64,000 nt of DNA from an uncultured bacterium (lineage in GTDB: Bacteria > Verrucomicrobiota > Kiritimatiellia > CAIKKV01 > CAIJXV01), in contig CAIJXV010000062.1 of the NCBI GenBank assembly GCA_903824675.1, positions 1-64,000 of the forward strand, given 5' to 3'. A program made the translations under genes and the position numbers. The notes below the pieces were generated by a model that made no database searches, was not told where the DNA came from, and worked only from the letters and a program-made list of their open reading frames with translations. Shown here in pieces: positions 44,826 through 53,824 of the stretch; position 1 is the first letter of the stretch; each line of letters starts with the position of its first letter.

Positions 44826-45455
44826 TCACCTGGCGCCTGTTACCCGGTTTCGTTTCAACCGTTTCAAATAAAAATTCAACTCGGCGATCGAGGCCTGGGC
44901 ATCGTAATGGGCATCATGTTGATGCCGATCCCCCAAAACCGCTCGAAAGGGCAAATGGGCCCGTACGGCTTCCGGATTTTCTTTATCGAACATCGGCCCT
45001 TTAAACCAATTCCGCCAAACCAGCTTGAAGGCGGTTACATCCATCTGCCGATAATGCAGGCGGGCGGTGACCCCGGGGCAAATCCGACGCAACAGGGCGG
45101 CATCCGCGTGGATTGAATTCCCGGCTAAAACCGGCCGTATTTGCTCAGGATGCGCATAGCGTGCGGTCGCTTTCCCGATCAACTCCAACAATCGACGTTC
45201 CACCACTTTGGGAGAAACCGCCTCCCGCGACTGACAGCGAGCACAGAGCTCGGGCAGATTATCCCGGACCCAGGCACTCACCTTCAGCGGACGATGCCGC
45301 ACCACCAAATTCACATCGTCCTGCTCCGGATGCAATCGCCGCAGGCGTCCGTCGGTCGCCAGTGCGGATACCTGCAACAAAACGGCGCGATCGGCGTTCA
45401 GTTCAGAATATTCCGTGTCCAACCAAAGATAGACCAGCGGCTCAAGTCGGCTCAT
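44826..45455 (-). CDS. oligoribonuclease-like DEDDh exonuclease
   Basis: 209 residues. Exo I D13-T-E15 in LWLDTEYSEL, Exo II D118 in GNSIHADAALLR, and Exo III H180-x4-D185 in HQHDAHYDAQASI, the DEDDh pattern of Orn and RNase T. It would degrade short RNAs or nanoRNA. Its ATG overlaps the stop of the CDF transporter gene. It is longer than E. coli Orn and has an extra arginine-rich loop near 40-75, so a different substrate is possible. Confidence 0.82.
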   Translation of the reverse strand: MSRLEPLVYLWLDTEYSELNADRAVLLQVSALATDGRLRRLHPEQDDVNLVVRHRPLKVSAWVRDNLPELCARCQSREAVSPKVVERRLLELIGKATARYAHPEQIRPVLAGNSIHADAALLRRICPGVTARLHYRQMDVTAFKLVWRNWFKGPMFDKENPEAVRAHLPFRAVLGDRHQHDAHYDAQASIAELNFYLKRLKRNRVTGAR

Positions 45456-46348
45456 AGGTGACCTGCCGGTTCGGAGGGATGAAGATGGACATATACCCGT
45501 TTAATGAATCGATCGTGCTGATAGAGGCGGGATTCGACCCGGCAGGATAAGGCTTCGCCTTCCCGTACCGATAATCCAGCATCCACACCCAACGTCAGGT
45601 TGATCACATAATACGGGCCAAAACGATGCGCATGGATTTCATCCACGGAAACGATTCCAGACACATTGGACAGGTTATTTCGGATGTGTTCATCCATCTC
45701 GGCCCCGGGAATGGCATCCATTAGATCATCGGACGATTCCCGCAGAATCTTGACTCCCGTATAGAGAATCACCAAGGCCACCAGAGCGCCGGCCAGAGGA
45801 TCCACCCAGTAGTAACCGGCCCGGCCGAGGATAATACCGATCGTCGCGGCGGTCGCCGTAAAAATATCGTTGCGGTGATCGAAGGCCAGGGCGCGAATCG
45901 CCAGATTGCCGGTGGCCCGTCCCACGAGGGTCGTATACCGGGTCAACAGGACCTTAATCAGCACCGTCAGCACGGCCATGTAGAGGGCCGGCATGCTAGC
46001 GCCTTCTCCCCCCGTTTGCCCCACGAGGATATCATACACCACATTGATGGACCCCCAAAAAATGGCCACGGCCGTGGTGATGACAAAAGCACCCACCACC
46101 AGAGCCGCAATCGACTCCAATTGGCGATGTCCATAAGGATGCTTCTCATCGGCCGGCTTACCGGCCATTTTCATAAAAACCCGGATCACAATGTAATAGG
46201 CCACATCGGACGTCGAATTCACCCCATCGGCCAGAAGAGCCGGACTGTGCCCCAACACCCCGATCAGGGTCTTGAAGATGGCCAGAAAGGCATTGGCCCC
46301 CAGCCCTAGATTAATCGCCCATTCACTTTGATATTGTCGGTCGTCCAT
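45452..46348 (-). CDS. cation diffusion facilitator transporter (Mn-type residues)
   Basis: 298 residues with six TM segments and a C-terminal ferredoxin-like cytosolic domain ending in VYVHLHPSE. The TM2 metal site is N44-x3-D48 in DGVNSTSD and the TM5 site is D157-x3-D161 in FDHRND. The N-x3-D / D-x3-D combination is associated with manganese-exporting CDF proteins, whereas zinc-type members have H-x3-D. Mn export fits a peroxide-stressed anaerobe but is inference. Coupled to the exonuclease downstream (4-base overlap). Confidence 0.9.
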   Translation of the reverse strand: MDDRQYQSEWAINLGLGANAFLAIFKTLIGVLGHSPALLADGVNSTSDVAYYIVIRVFMKMAGKPADEKHPYGHRQLESIAALVVGAFVITTAVAIFWGSINVVYDILVGQTGGEGASMPALYMAVLTVLIKVLLTRYTTLVGRATGNLAIRALAFDHRNDIFTATAATIGIILGRAGYYWVDPLAGALVALVILYTGVKILRESSDDLMDAIPGAEMDEHIRNNLSNVSGIVSVDEIHAHRFGPYYVINLTLGVDAGLSVREGEALSCRVESRLYQHDRFIKRVYVHLHPSEPAGHL

Positions 46349-46452
46349 TGTGTACTGCTAAAAAACACACCGCCTGCGGTGCTACTGCAAACTGATGAAA
46401 AAATGTTTGTAGTCGGCGCCTTGTCGCGCCGTTCAAAAGCGTCCCCCTTTCA

Positions 46453-47853
46453 TTATGCCGGCTTTACCCGATGATCCAAAGTTCTAACCAATACCGCACG
46501 CACGGCGTCCACATCCGCCGGCAGGTTCTCTTTGCGGGTCGGTAAGTTTCTCAACGCATCCAGGATCGGATGATGGGCTATATCGCGACCCAGGGCGCGC
46601 ACAATCGCCTCGCTGAATTTGGCTGGATGAGCGGTCGCCAGGCAGATCATCGGTTCATCGGGGTGCAAATGCGCCTCCCCGACCTGCACGCCCACCGCCG
46701 TATGCGGATCCAGCAGGTATCCCTCCTTCTCCTGATACCGCCGGATCACCGCAAGGGTCTCTTCCGTGGTTCCCCGCCCTCCGACAATCAGGCCATCCAC
46801 CCCCGCCCCGCCCTCGAGGGGGACCGTGAGGGAACCTTGCGCGGAAAACTGGTCCATCCAGGTGTTGACTTGCCTCGCCGATTCCCCACCCCGGTAATAA
46901 AGATATCGTTCAAAATTACTGGCCACTTGGATATCCATCGAAGGGCTCAAGGTCAAACGGACGGGCCCTTTCCGGTATTCGCCGGTCGCGAAAAACCGGG
47001 AGAGAATATCGTTTTCATTCGTCGCTAAAACCAGCCGCCCAATCGGCAGGCCCATCCGTGCGGCCAGGTAACCGGCAAAAATATCCCCGAAATTACCGGT
47101 CGGCACCGCGAAGCGAACCCGGGCCGCGCCTGTCGCATCCTGGACTCGAAAAGTCGCATAAAAATAGTAAACCATTTGCGCCAAAATCCGCGCCCAATTG
47201 ATCGAATTCACACTGCCCAACGCATACCGATCACGGAATTCAAGATCGTTGAACAACATTTTGACAATCGCCTGGCAATCATCAAAACTCCCCGTCAGGG
47301 CCAGGTTGTGGACATTCGCATCCAACACCGTCGTCATCTGCCGTTCCTGCAGGGGACTGACCCGCCCGGCGGGATGCAAGACGAAGATTTGCATGTGATC
47401 CCGACCCCGCACCCCGTGAATCGCGGCGCTTCCGGTATCTCCACTGGTCGCCGCCAGGATGTTCAACTCCCCCCCCGTCCGGCGCAGAACGTGCTCAAAC
47501 AGGTTCCCCAATAATTGAAGCGCCACATCCTTGAAAGCCAGCGTCGGCCCATGAAACAACTCTAAAATATGCACCGGGCCCACCCGAACCACCGGCGTCA
47601 CCTCGGGCGAAGCGAACGAGACATAACTCCGGCGAACCAGTGGGTCCAGTTCAGCCCGCTCCAGATCGGCAAAGAGCGCCATGATTTCGACGGCCAGTTC
47701 CACATATGTCAGGCGCCGCCATTGATCCAACCGGTCCGTCACCCGGGGAATGCTTTGGGGGATCAGCAAGCCGCCATCCCGTGCCAGGCCGGTCATCACG
47801 GCCTCTTGAAAGCCAACGGGATCAATCCGGCCCCGGGTACTGATATATTTCAT
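46453..47853 (-). CDS. thrC: threonine synthase
   Basis: 466 residues starting MKYISTRGRIDPVGF. The PLP lysine is K108 in LFHGPTLAFKDVALQ, and AATSGDTGSAAIHG and SINWARILAQMVYYF are typical. It converts O-phosphohomoserine to threonine. The ATG at 47853 has GGAG close upstream; the longer reading adds 26 residues unlike ThrC. It is transcribed divergently from pcnB. Confidence 0.95.
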   Translation of the reverse strand: MKYISTRGRIDPVGFQEAVMTGLARDGGLLIPQSIPRVTDRLDQWRRLTYVELAVEIMALFADLERAELDPLVRRSYVSFASPEVTPVVRVGPVHILELFHGPTLAFKDVALQLLGNLFEHVLRRTGGELNILAATSGDTGSAAIHGVRGRDHMQIFVLHPAGRVSPLQERQMTTVLDANVHNLALTGSFDDCQAIVKMLFNDLEFRDRYALGSVNSINWARILAQMVYYFYATFRVQDATGAARVRFAVPTGNFGDIFAGYLAARMGLPIGRLVLATNENDILSRFFATGEYRKGPVRLTLSPSMDIQVASNFERYLYYRGGESARQVNTWMDQFSAQGSLTVPLEGGAGVDGLIVGGRGTTEETLAVIRRYQEKEGYLLDPHTAVGVQVGEAHLHPDEPMICLATAHPAKFSEAIVRALGRDIAHHPILDALRNLPTRKENLPADVDAVRAVLVRTLDHRVKPA

Positions 47854-47970
47854 GAACTCCATAGTCGCCGAGCATACCGGCCCTGTTGCATTTTGCAAGT
47901 TGAAACCGCGTCCCGAATGGGGTAATATCACAGGATTGGTTTTGGGAAACGGGATTTTGACTGGATTTTC

Positions 47971-49221
47971 ATGAATTTACGGGTTGTACCGCGGTCGGAG
48001 CATTGTCTCAGCCGCAAAGATATTTCGCAAGAAGCCCTGCATGTGCTGTACCGTCTGAACGAGTGCGGTCATTTGGCCTATATTGCCGGCGGCGGTGTCC
48101 GCGACCTGCTCCTGCACCGGAAGCCCAAGGATTTCGACATTGTCACGGATGCCCCCCCACCCCGCGTCCGCGCGCTCTTCCGCAATTGCCGCTTGATCGG
48201 CCGTCGATTCCGGCTAGCCCATGTGATCTTCAATAATACGGTGGTCGAAGTCGCAACTTTTCGCGCGGCCGAAGGGCATACCGAATCCGAGGGCCCCATT
48301 CCCAAGGGCGCCTCCGCGGTCAAGACGCCCGAGGGGCTCATCGTTCGCGATAATGTCTTCGGCTCGCCTGAAGAAGACGCCATTCGCCGCGATTTCACCA
48401 TTAATGCCCTCTTTTACAATATCGCGGATTATGCGGTCCTCGATTATGTGAATGGTCTGGGTGATCTGCAGGATGGCCTGCTGCGTTCCATCGGCGACCC
48501 GCGCGTCCGCTTTGTCGAAGATCCGGCCCGGATGATCCGCGCCCTGCGTTTCGCCGCGGCCATCGGATTCCGGATTGAAGACCAGACCTGGTCTGCCATG
48601 AGTGAATTTTCACCCCATATCACCATGGTCGCCAAATCCCGCCTTTACGAAGAACTGTTAAAGCTCTTCCTCTGCGGGCAAGTCGGGCGCGTTCTGAAGG
48701 ATTTGACCGACTGCGGCCTGATGAATGTGCTCTTCCCGGAATTCGGACCCTGGCTCGAACAATCCGACCCCGACCAAGGCCGGCGGAAAGTGACCTCCAT
48801 GATGGATCGGGTCGACGGCTGGATCCGTAAAGGCCAGGCGCTGACCCCTTCGTTACTGCTGGCCCTGCTGCTCGGACCCTATCATGAAGCCCTGGCCGCC
48901 CCGGCGATCGCCGAAGGCCAACCGGCCCCCGAAGCGCTCCGGGAAGCCGCCCTGGGCCACTTGGGTCGCCTGACCAACAACTTCCAAATTCCGAGGGCCG
49001 TGGCCTTGGAAACCGCTGACATTATCGCAATCCAACCTCGACTCAAGGAACGGCGGCGACGCGACATCAATCGCCTGCCCTCCCGGACCGGTTTCAGCGA
49101 AGCCGTAGTCTATCTCGATGCCTCTCTCCAAGCCGCCAACCAAAGTCGAGAGTTGGTCCGGTGGTGGCTTGACCAAGTCCGATCCGCTCCCGCCCCTGAT
49201 AGCGAACCGATTACGGAGTGA
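47971..49221 (+). CDS. pcnB: poly(A) polymerase / CCA-adding family nucleotidyltransferase
   Basis: 416 residues with the class II head: YIAGGGVRDLLLHRKPKDFDI (G40-G41, catalytic D54 and D56), then RRDFTINALFYN and DPARMIRALRFAAAIGF. The opening SRKDISQEALHVLYRL and NCRLIGRRFRLAHV mark the PcnB group that adds poly(A) tails, and the encoded CCA end of the tRNA in this window agrees with a PcnB assignment. The C-terminal third (about 250-416) is arginine-rich as in PcnB. Confidence 0.92.
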   Translation: MNLRVVPRSEHCLSRKDISQEALHVLYRLNECGHLAYIAGGGVRDLLLHRKPKDFDIVTDAPPPRVRALFRNCRLIGRRFRLAHVIFNNTVVEVATFRAAEGHTESEGPIPKGASAVKTPEGLIVRDNVFGSPEEDAIRRDFTINALFYNIADYAVLDYVNGLGDLQDGLLRSIGDPRVRFVEDPARMIRALRFAAAIGFRIEDQTWSAMSEFSPHITMVAKSRLYEELLKLFLCGQVGRVLKDLTDCGLMNVLFPEFGPWLEQSDPDQGRRKVTSMMDRVDGWIRKGQALTPSLLLALLLGPYHEALAAPAIAEGQPAPEALREAALGHLGRLTNNFQIPRAVALETADIIAIQPRLKERRRRDINRLPSRTGFSEAVVYLDASLQAANQSRELVRWWLDQVRSAPAPDSEPITE

Positions 49222-49267
49222 AGAGGGATTGAAACCGGTTTACGGTTATCACCGAAGGCGATTGGCA

Positions 49268-49296
49268 TTGACTTGCACTGTCCCTGATTCCATAAT
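49268..49296 (+). promoter_or_regulatory. sigma-70 promoter of the CNNM-hpt-hflX operon
   Basis: TTGACT (49268-49273) and CATAAT (49291-49296) with the optimal 17-base spacer, in the 146-base gap after pcnB and 71 bases before the first start of the coupled gene run. Confidence 0.6.
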
Positions 49297-49367
49297 CACT
49301 CCTATTATGAATGTGTCGGTCCCCATTATTCGGCAATGGCCGCTGTGTTTTTTTACCTGATTCCGTC

Positions 49368-50639
49368 ATGATCTCCCTTATTGTCTTCGAAATTACAGCT
49401 CTCCTTGTGCTTCTGGCTCTTTCGGCGTTCTTTTCTAGCGCCGAAACGGCCTTTTTCTCTCTGAATCCAGTTCATATCCATCGAATTCGCCGTTCCAAAC
49501 CCGGAATCGCTCGCGCCATCGAAACGCTCCTTGCCACCCCCACCCATCTCCTCTCCACCCTTTTGATCGGCAACACCTTGGTCAATGTCGTCGTTGCCAG
49601 CGTGGCCTTTGTCATTGCAGACCAGATTTGGCCCGGCTATGGCGCCCCCATTGCCATCCCCTCCATGACCCTCCTTCTCATCGTCTTTGGTGAAGTCCTC
49701 CCCAAGCGCCTTGCGGTACGTCATCCCGAACCCATCGCCTCCTATTATTTGCGCCCCATCGGTTTTTTTATCACCCTCCTCACGCCCCTGCGTCGCCTCT
49801 TGGAATGGATTACCCAGTCCCTCGAAATCTCGTTTAAACCCCGACGGCGAGCCTTGTCCGGCGAGGATCTGATGACGGTTGTCGATGTCAGTCATACCGA
49901 AGGCGTGCTCAACCCCGAGGAACGCGCCATGGTCGACGGAATCCTCCGCCTCGAAAACATCCAGGCCCGCGATGTGATGACCCCCCGCGTCGACCTCATC
50001 GGGATCGATATCAACGGCAACCCCGATGAATACGTGGCGCTGGTCCGCAAATACCATTTCCATTACCTGCCGGTCTTTCGCGATTCCCTGGACCACATTG
50101 AAGGTTTTCTCGACGTCCCTAAATTCCTCCTGGCCCCCCTACCCGATCTCCAGGCCGCCATGCTCCCCCATTTCTATGTTCCCGATACCGCGACGCTCGA
50201 TGCGCTGCTGACCACCTTCCATCAGCAAAACCGGCGACTGGCCATCGTGATTGACGAATACGGCGGCACCGCCGGCATGATCACCCGCGGCGACATTCTC
50301 GATGAAATTGCCGAATCCGTCAGCAATGAGTTTGGCGGCTCCAATCCCGACATTCAACCCCAGGGGGTCAATCGCTGGATCGTCAATGGCAACACCAGTA
50401 TCGAAGAAGTGAATTACGAATTAGACCTGCATCTCGAAGCCGAGGGAGTTGATCGAATCGCCGGATGGTTCACCTACCACACCGAGCATGTGCCCCGCCT
50501 CAACGAAGTCCTCGAAATCCAATCCTGCCGAGCAACGGCCAAAGAGGTCAAAAAGCACCGGATCACTTACCTGTTGATCGAGCGACTCGAACCCAGTGAT
50601 TCTCCCGCCGTCGATGAGGAACCGGGGGCCGAACTATGA
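49368..50639 (+). CDS. CNNM/CorC-type CBS-domain membrane protein (hemolysin C-like), paralog 1
   Basis: 423 residues: a DUF21 membrane domain (about 1-150, with FFSSAETAFFSLN and TLLIGNTLVNVVVASVAF), a CBS pair (about 205-330, ARDVMTPRVDLIGID and VIDEYGGTAGMITRGDILDEI) and a CorC/HlyC domain (about 350-410). It is implicated in magnesium or cobalt efflux. Start at ATG 49368; an in-frame GTG at 49311 would add a poorly formed leader. The stop overlaps the ATG of a shorter paralog. Confidence 0.92.
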   Translation: MISLIVFEITALLVLLALSAFFSSAETAFFSLNPVHIHRIRRSKPGIARAIETLLATPTHLLSTLLIGNTLVNVVVASVAFVIADQIWPGYGAPIAIPSMTLLLIVFGEVLPKRLAVRHPEPIASYYLRPIGFFITLLTPLRRLLEWITQSLEISFKPRRRALSGEDLMTVVDVSHTEGVLNPEERAMVDGILRLENIQARDVMTPRVDLIGIDINGNPDEYVALVRKYHFHYLPVFRDSLDHIEGFLDVPKFLLAPLPDLQAAMLPHFYVPDTATLDALLTTFHQQNRRLAIVIDEYGGTAGMITRGDILDEIAESVSNEFGGSNPDIQPQGVNRWIVNGNTSIEEVNYELDLHLEAEGVDRIAGWFTYHTEHVPRLNEVLEIQSCRATAKEVKKHRITYLLIERLEPSDSPAVDEEPGAEL

Positions 50640-51607
50640 CCCTCCTCATCATCCTTCTCTTCGCCACGTGTTTCATCGGCACCGCCTTCTTCGCCGGTAT
50701 CGAAACCGGCGTCATCTCCTGCCATCGCATCCGTCTTCGGGCACTGGCGGAAAAAGGCGTGCAACACCTGGCCATCCTGGAGTTTTTCCTGACCAACCCG
50801 GACCGCCTCCTGGGAACCACTCTGATCGGAACCAATATCTGTACCGTCACCCTTTCCGTACTCGCGGCCCGGTTCTGTTCCGATCTACTGGGAACCTGGG
50901 GCGAAGCGGTGTCCGACGTCGTGATGACCATTCTCATCCTGGTCTTTTGCGAATACATACCCAAGGCCTGGTTCCAAAGCGACCCCATCGAAAGATCCCG
51001 TCCCTTCGCGACAACCCTCTGGCTCACCGCCCTTATCCTGCGCCCCTTCGCCTATTTGATCACGAAAATCACCAACCTTTTTCTCCCCTCTGCTCTCGAT
51101 CAACCCAGCACCTCCCGGCCCCTCATTTCCCGCGATGAAATAGATCTCCTCGCCAAGGAAAGCGCCGATCGCGGAATCCTTTCGCCCCGGCAGCGCATCA
51201 TGATTCACCGCGTAGTTGAACTCACCGGCAAAATGGCCGCCCAGGTGATGATTCCCCGCGACCGCATAGTCGTCGTCCAACACTCCAGCCCGATTCGCGA
51301 TTTTCTCGATCTCACCCAACAGTCCCACTTTACCCGCCTTCCCGTTTGGGACGAGTCCACCCGGAAATTCGTCGGTATTGCCAATCTCTTTGATGTCCTG
51401 GCCCTCGATCCGACCCTGCATGACCGGCCGATCGCCGATTTCATGCGCCCCCCCCAGTTCATCAATGCGTCGACCCCGCTGACTGAAATCTTCCCCCGCA
51501 TGCGTTCTTCGCGCCAGCCCATGGGCCTCGTCATCAATCCCCAAGCCGAGGTCGTCGGCGTTTTAACCACTGAAGACATCCTCAACCACATCGTAGGGAC
51601 CGCTTAA
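50636..51607 (+). CDS. CNNM/CorC-type CBS-domain membrane protein, paralog 2 (no CorC domain)
   Basis: 323 residues. The DUF21 membrane part has FFAGIETGVISCHRIRLRALAEKG and TTLIGTNICTVTLSV, followed by a CBS pair (about 200-320: AAQVMIPRDRIVVVQ and INPQAEVVGVLTTEDIL). It lacks the C-terminal CorC/HlyC domain of paralog 1. ATGA overlap with the preceding gene and TAATG overlap with the next make a coupled run; two adjacent unequal paralogs may form a heterodimer. Confidence 0.9.
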   Translation: MTLLIILLFATCFIGTAFFAGIETGVISCHRIRLRALAEKGVQHLAILEFFLTNPDRLLGTTLIGTNICTVTLSVLAARFCSDLLGTWGEAVSDVVMTILILVFCEYIPKAWFQSDPIERSRPFATTLWLTALILRPFAYLITKITNLFLPSALDQPSTSRPLISRDEIDLLAKESADRGILSPRQRIMIHRVVELTGKMAAQVMIPRDRIVVVQHSSPIRDFLDLTQQSHFTRLPVWDESTRKFVGIANLFDVLALDPTLHDRPIADFMRPPQFINASTPLTEIFPRMRSSRQPMGLVINPQAEVVGVLTTEDILNHIVGTA

Positions 51608-52131
51608 TGCCGTTCTTTACCCCTGTCGTCAATGCCCGCCCCTCTCCTTTTCATCGCAAAACAACACCTGGGCTGTGCTGGGTCTGCAACCGCCACATCG
51701 GCCCGGATCTCTCCTGCCCTTTTTGCGAGGCTCCCCAGCCCTTTCGCTCCACGCAAATCGTATTCCGCCTCATCGCTCTCACCAGCGCCCTCGCCGGCAT
51801 CGCGGTGCTCCTCACCACCGCCCGTCTCAGTCCCTGCCCTTCCCGAACTCCTATCGCCCGGCTCAATCCCCAGGTGCCTTTCAACGGTGTTCGCATCGAA
51901 GGGCAGCTCGTCCGTAAAACCTCATCGTTCATCACCCGCTTGCAGGATGAATCCGGAATCATTCGCATCTTTCTGGACCGCGCGGTCGGGCCCTATCCCG
52001 GCGCACATCCCAATGATCTCCAGGCCGGCCAGCCGCTGGCTCTTCTCGGCTCCGCCGCTCTCGATTCCCAGGGGCGGACCGTTTTTTATGGTTTAAAGTG
52101 GTCAATCCCGATTTCCGGCAATCGCCCATGA
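51607..52131 (+). CDS. zinc-ribbon, single-TM, OB-fold-like protein (unknown)
   Basis: 174 residues in three parts: a CWVC-x8-CPFC zinc ribbon (about 24-39), a TM helix (about 53-72: LIALTSALAGIAVLLTTA) and an OB-fold-like domain (about 90-165: GVRIEGQLVRKTSSFITRLQ, GIIRIFLDRAV, GQPLALLGSAALD). OB domains of this kind bind nucleic acid or DNA-linked lipids. Start overlaps the previous stop (TAATG) and its stop overlaps hpt. No known function. Confidence 0.65.
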   Translation: MPFFTPVVNARPSPFHRKTTPGLCWVCNRHIGPDLSCPFCEAPQPFRSTQIVFRLIALTSALAGIAVLLTTARLSPCPSRTPIARLNPQVPFNGVRIEGQLVRKTSSFITRLQDESGIIRIFLDRAVGPYPGAHPNDLQAGQPLALLGSAALDSQGRTVFYGLKWSIPISGNRP

Positions 52132-52679
52132 AAGCATCCAGCCATCCCCGTTTTTCCGAACTGATCACCGCCCGCCAAATCCAACGGCGGATTCCACAAC
52201 TTGCCCGACTGATTCACCCGGCCTTCGCGCGGGATCCCGACTGGGCCATCGTCGCCCTCCTCAATGGAAGCTATGTCTTTGTTGCCGATCTCGGTCGCGC
52301 GCTCCATAAACTGGGACTCACTCCCCCGATCGACTTCCTCGCCTTGTCCAGCTACGGGGCCGGCACCCGTTCTTCGGGCAAGGTCAAAGTCGAGCGACAT
52401 TGTAAAATCGATGTCCGTAACCGGAACATCCTGGTCGTCGACGATATTCTGGATTCCGGCCGAACGCTGGCCCACGCGCGCCGCCTCCTCGAAACCCGGG
52501 GCGCTCGCTCGATCCGATTCTGTGTCCTCCTGGATAAACAGGTTCCCCGCGCAATTCCGTTCCAAGCCGATTGGGTCGGGTTTTCCATCCCCGATCGTTT
52601 CGTCGCCGGCTATGGGCTCGACCTCGATCACCGGCTTCGAAATCTGCCCCACATCGTCGCCCTGGATACCCAACCATGA
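52128..52679 (+). CDS. hpt: hypoxanthine phosphoribosyltransferase
   Basis: 183 residues. The PRPP motif is ILVVDDILDSGRT (residues 101-113, catalytic D109). It also has ALLNGSYVFVADLGRAL, the flexible-loop SSYGAGTRSSGKVKV and WVGFSIPDRFVAGYGLD, a base-binding segment typical of Hpt. It salvages hypoxanthine and guanine. The ATG at 52128 overlaps the preceding stop (ATGA), and its stop overlaps the hflX ATG. Confidence 0.95.
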   Translation: MKASSHPRFSELITARQIQRRIPQLARLIHPAFARDPDWAIVALLNGSYVFVADLGRALHKLGLTPPIDFLALSSYGAGTRSSGKVKVERHCKIDVRNRNILVVDDILDSGRTLAHARRLLETRGARSIRFCVLLDKQVPRAIPFQADWVGFSIPDRFVAGYGLDLDHRLRNLPHIVALDTQP

Positions 52680-53824
52680 AAACCATCACCCCTCCCAAAA
52701 CGGCCGGCGAGAAAGCCATCCTGGTCCAGTTGATTTGGGGTGAGGCGACACGGGAACAGGCCGCCGATTCACTGGCGGAACTGGAAAACCTCGCCGATAC
52801 CGCCGGCATTAAGGTTGCCGGATCCATCACCCAGCATCGCGACCGACCGACGGGCCAGTTCTTTATCGGCGAAGGCAAGGTTCAGGAAGTCGGAATGGCC
52901 TGTGAAAAGTCCGGCGCTAATCTCATCCTTTTTGACAACGAACTCTCCCCGATCCAGGTCAATAATCTCGATCTCACCCTCGGGGTCAAAGTTCTTGACC
53001 GCACCGAATTGATCCTCCAGATTTTTGCCCGGCGCGCGCGTTCCGCCGAAGCCCGTATCCAGGTCGAATTGGCCCAACTCCAGTACCTCGTGTCCCGCTT
53101 GCCGACATCGATTAAACAGGCACGCTTCGGCGGTGGCATCGGCATGCGCGGTCCCGGGGAAAGCCCTCTCCAGCTTCGCAATGCCCCCATGCGTCGACGG
53201 ATCAGCGAACTCAAGGCCAAACTCCGTCTCATTCAAAAACGGCGGGTCGACCAACGCCAACGAACCTGGCCACAGATCAGTCTGGTCGGCTACACCAATG
53301 TCGGCAAATCCACCCTGCTCAACGCCCTGACCTCGGCTGAAGCCTATGTCGATGACCGGCTCTTCGCTACGCTGGACACCAAAAGCCGCCTCCTTTACCT
53401 GCCATCCGGGCGACAAGCCATGCTCACCGACACCGTCGGCTTCATTCGCAATCTACCCCATGGTCTGGTCGCCTCCTTTCGATCCACCCTCGAGGAAGCC
53501 GCCCAGGCGGACCTCCTCCTGCATGTTGCCGATGCCGGCCATCCCTTTGTCACTGAGCACTGCACGGTCGTCTTCGATACGCTGAGGGAAATCCACGCCG
53601 ATCGAGTTCCCACGCTCCTGGTCCTGAATAAGTGCGATCAACCCGCCGCCCATTTGGCGCTTCCACACCTGCGCACGCTCTTTCCCGATGCCCTGACCAT
53701 TTCTGCCGCCGCGCGCGACGGACTGACGGAATTAAAACAACGCATCGCCGAACGGATAGGGCCTGCCCAAACCCCCTCCGCCCCCGAGGCGTCCACCCCC
53801 GATCCCCAAAATGACCCTGCCTGA
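52676..53824 (+). CDS. hflX: ribosome-associated GTPase HflX
   Basis: 382 residues. The N-terminal HflX domain has FFIGEGKVQEVG, LILFDNELSPIQVNNLD, RTELILQIFARRARSAEARIQ and the glycine-rich FGGGIGMRGPGES. G1 is GYTNVGKST (205-213), G3 DTVGFIRNLPHGLVASFRSTLEEA and G4 NKCD. It splits stalled 70S ribosomes under stress. ATG overlaps the hpt stop; the 3' end overlaps the kinase gene by 14 bases. Confidence 0.96.
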   Translation: MKTITPPKTAGEKAILVQLIWGEATREQAADSLAELENLADTAGIKVAGSITQHRDRPTGQFFIGEGKVQEVGMACEKSGANLILFDNELSPIQVNNLDLTLGVKVLDRTELILQIFARRARSAEARIQVELAQLQYLVSRLPTSIKQARFGGGIGMRGPGESPLQLRNAPMRRRISELKAKLRLIQKRRVDQRQRTWPQISLVGYTNVGKSTLLNALTSAEAYVDDRLFATLDTKSRLLYLPSGRQAMLTDTVGFIRNLPHGLVASFRSTLEEAAQADLLLHVADAGHPFVTEHCTVVFDTLREIHADRVPTLLVLNKCDQPAAHLALPHLRTLFPDALTISAAARDGLTELKQRIAERIGPAQTPSAPEASTPDPQNDPA

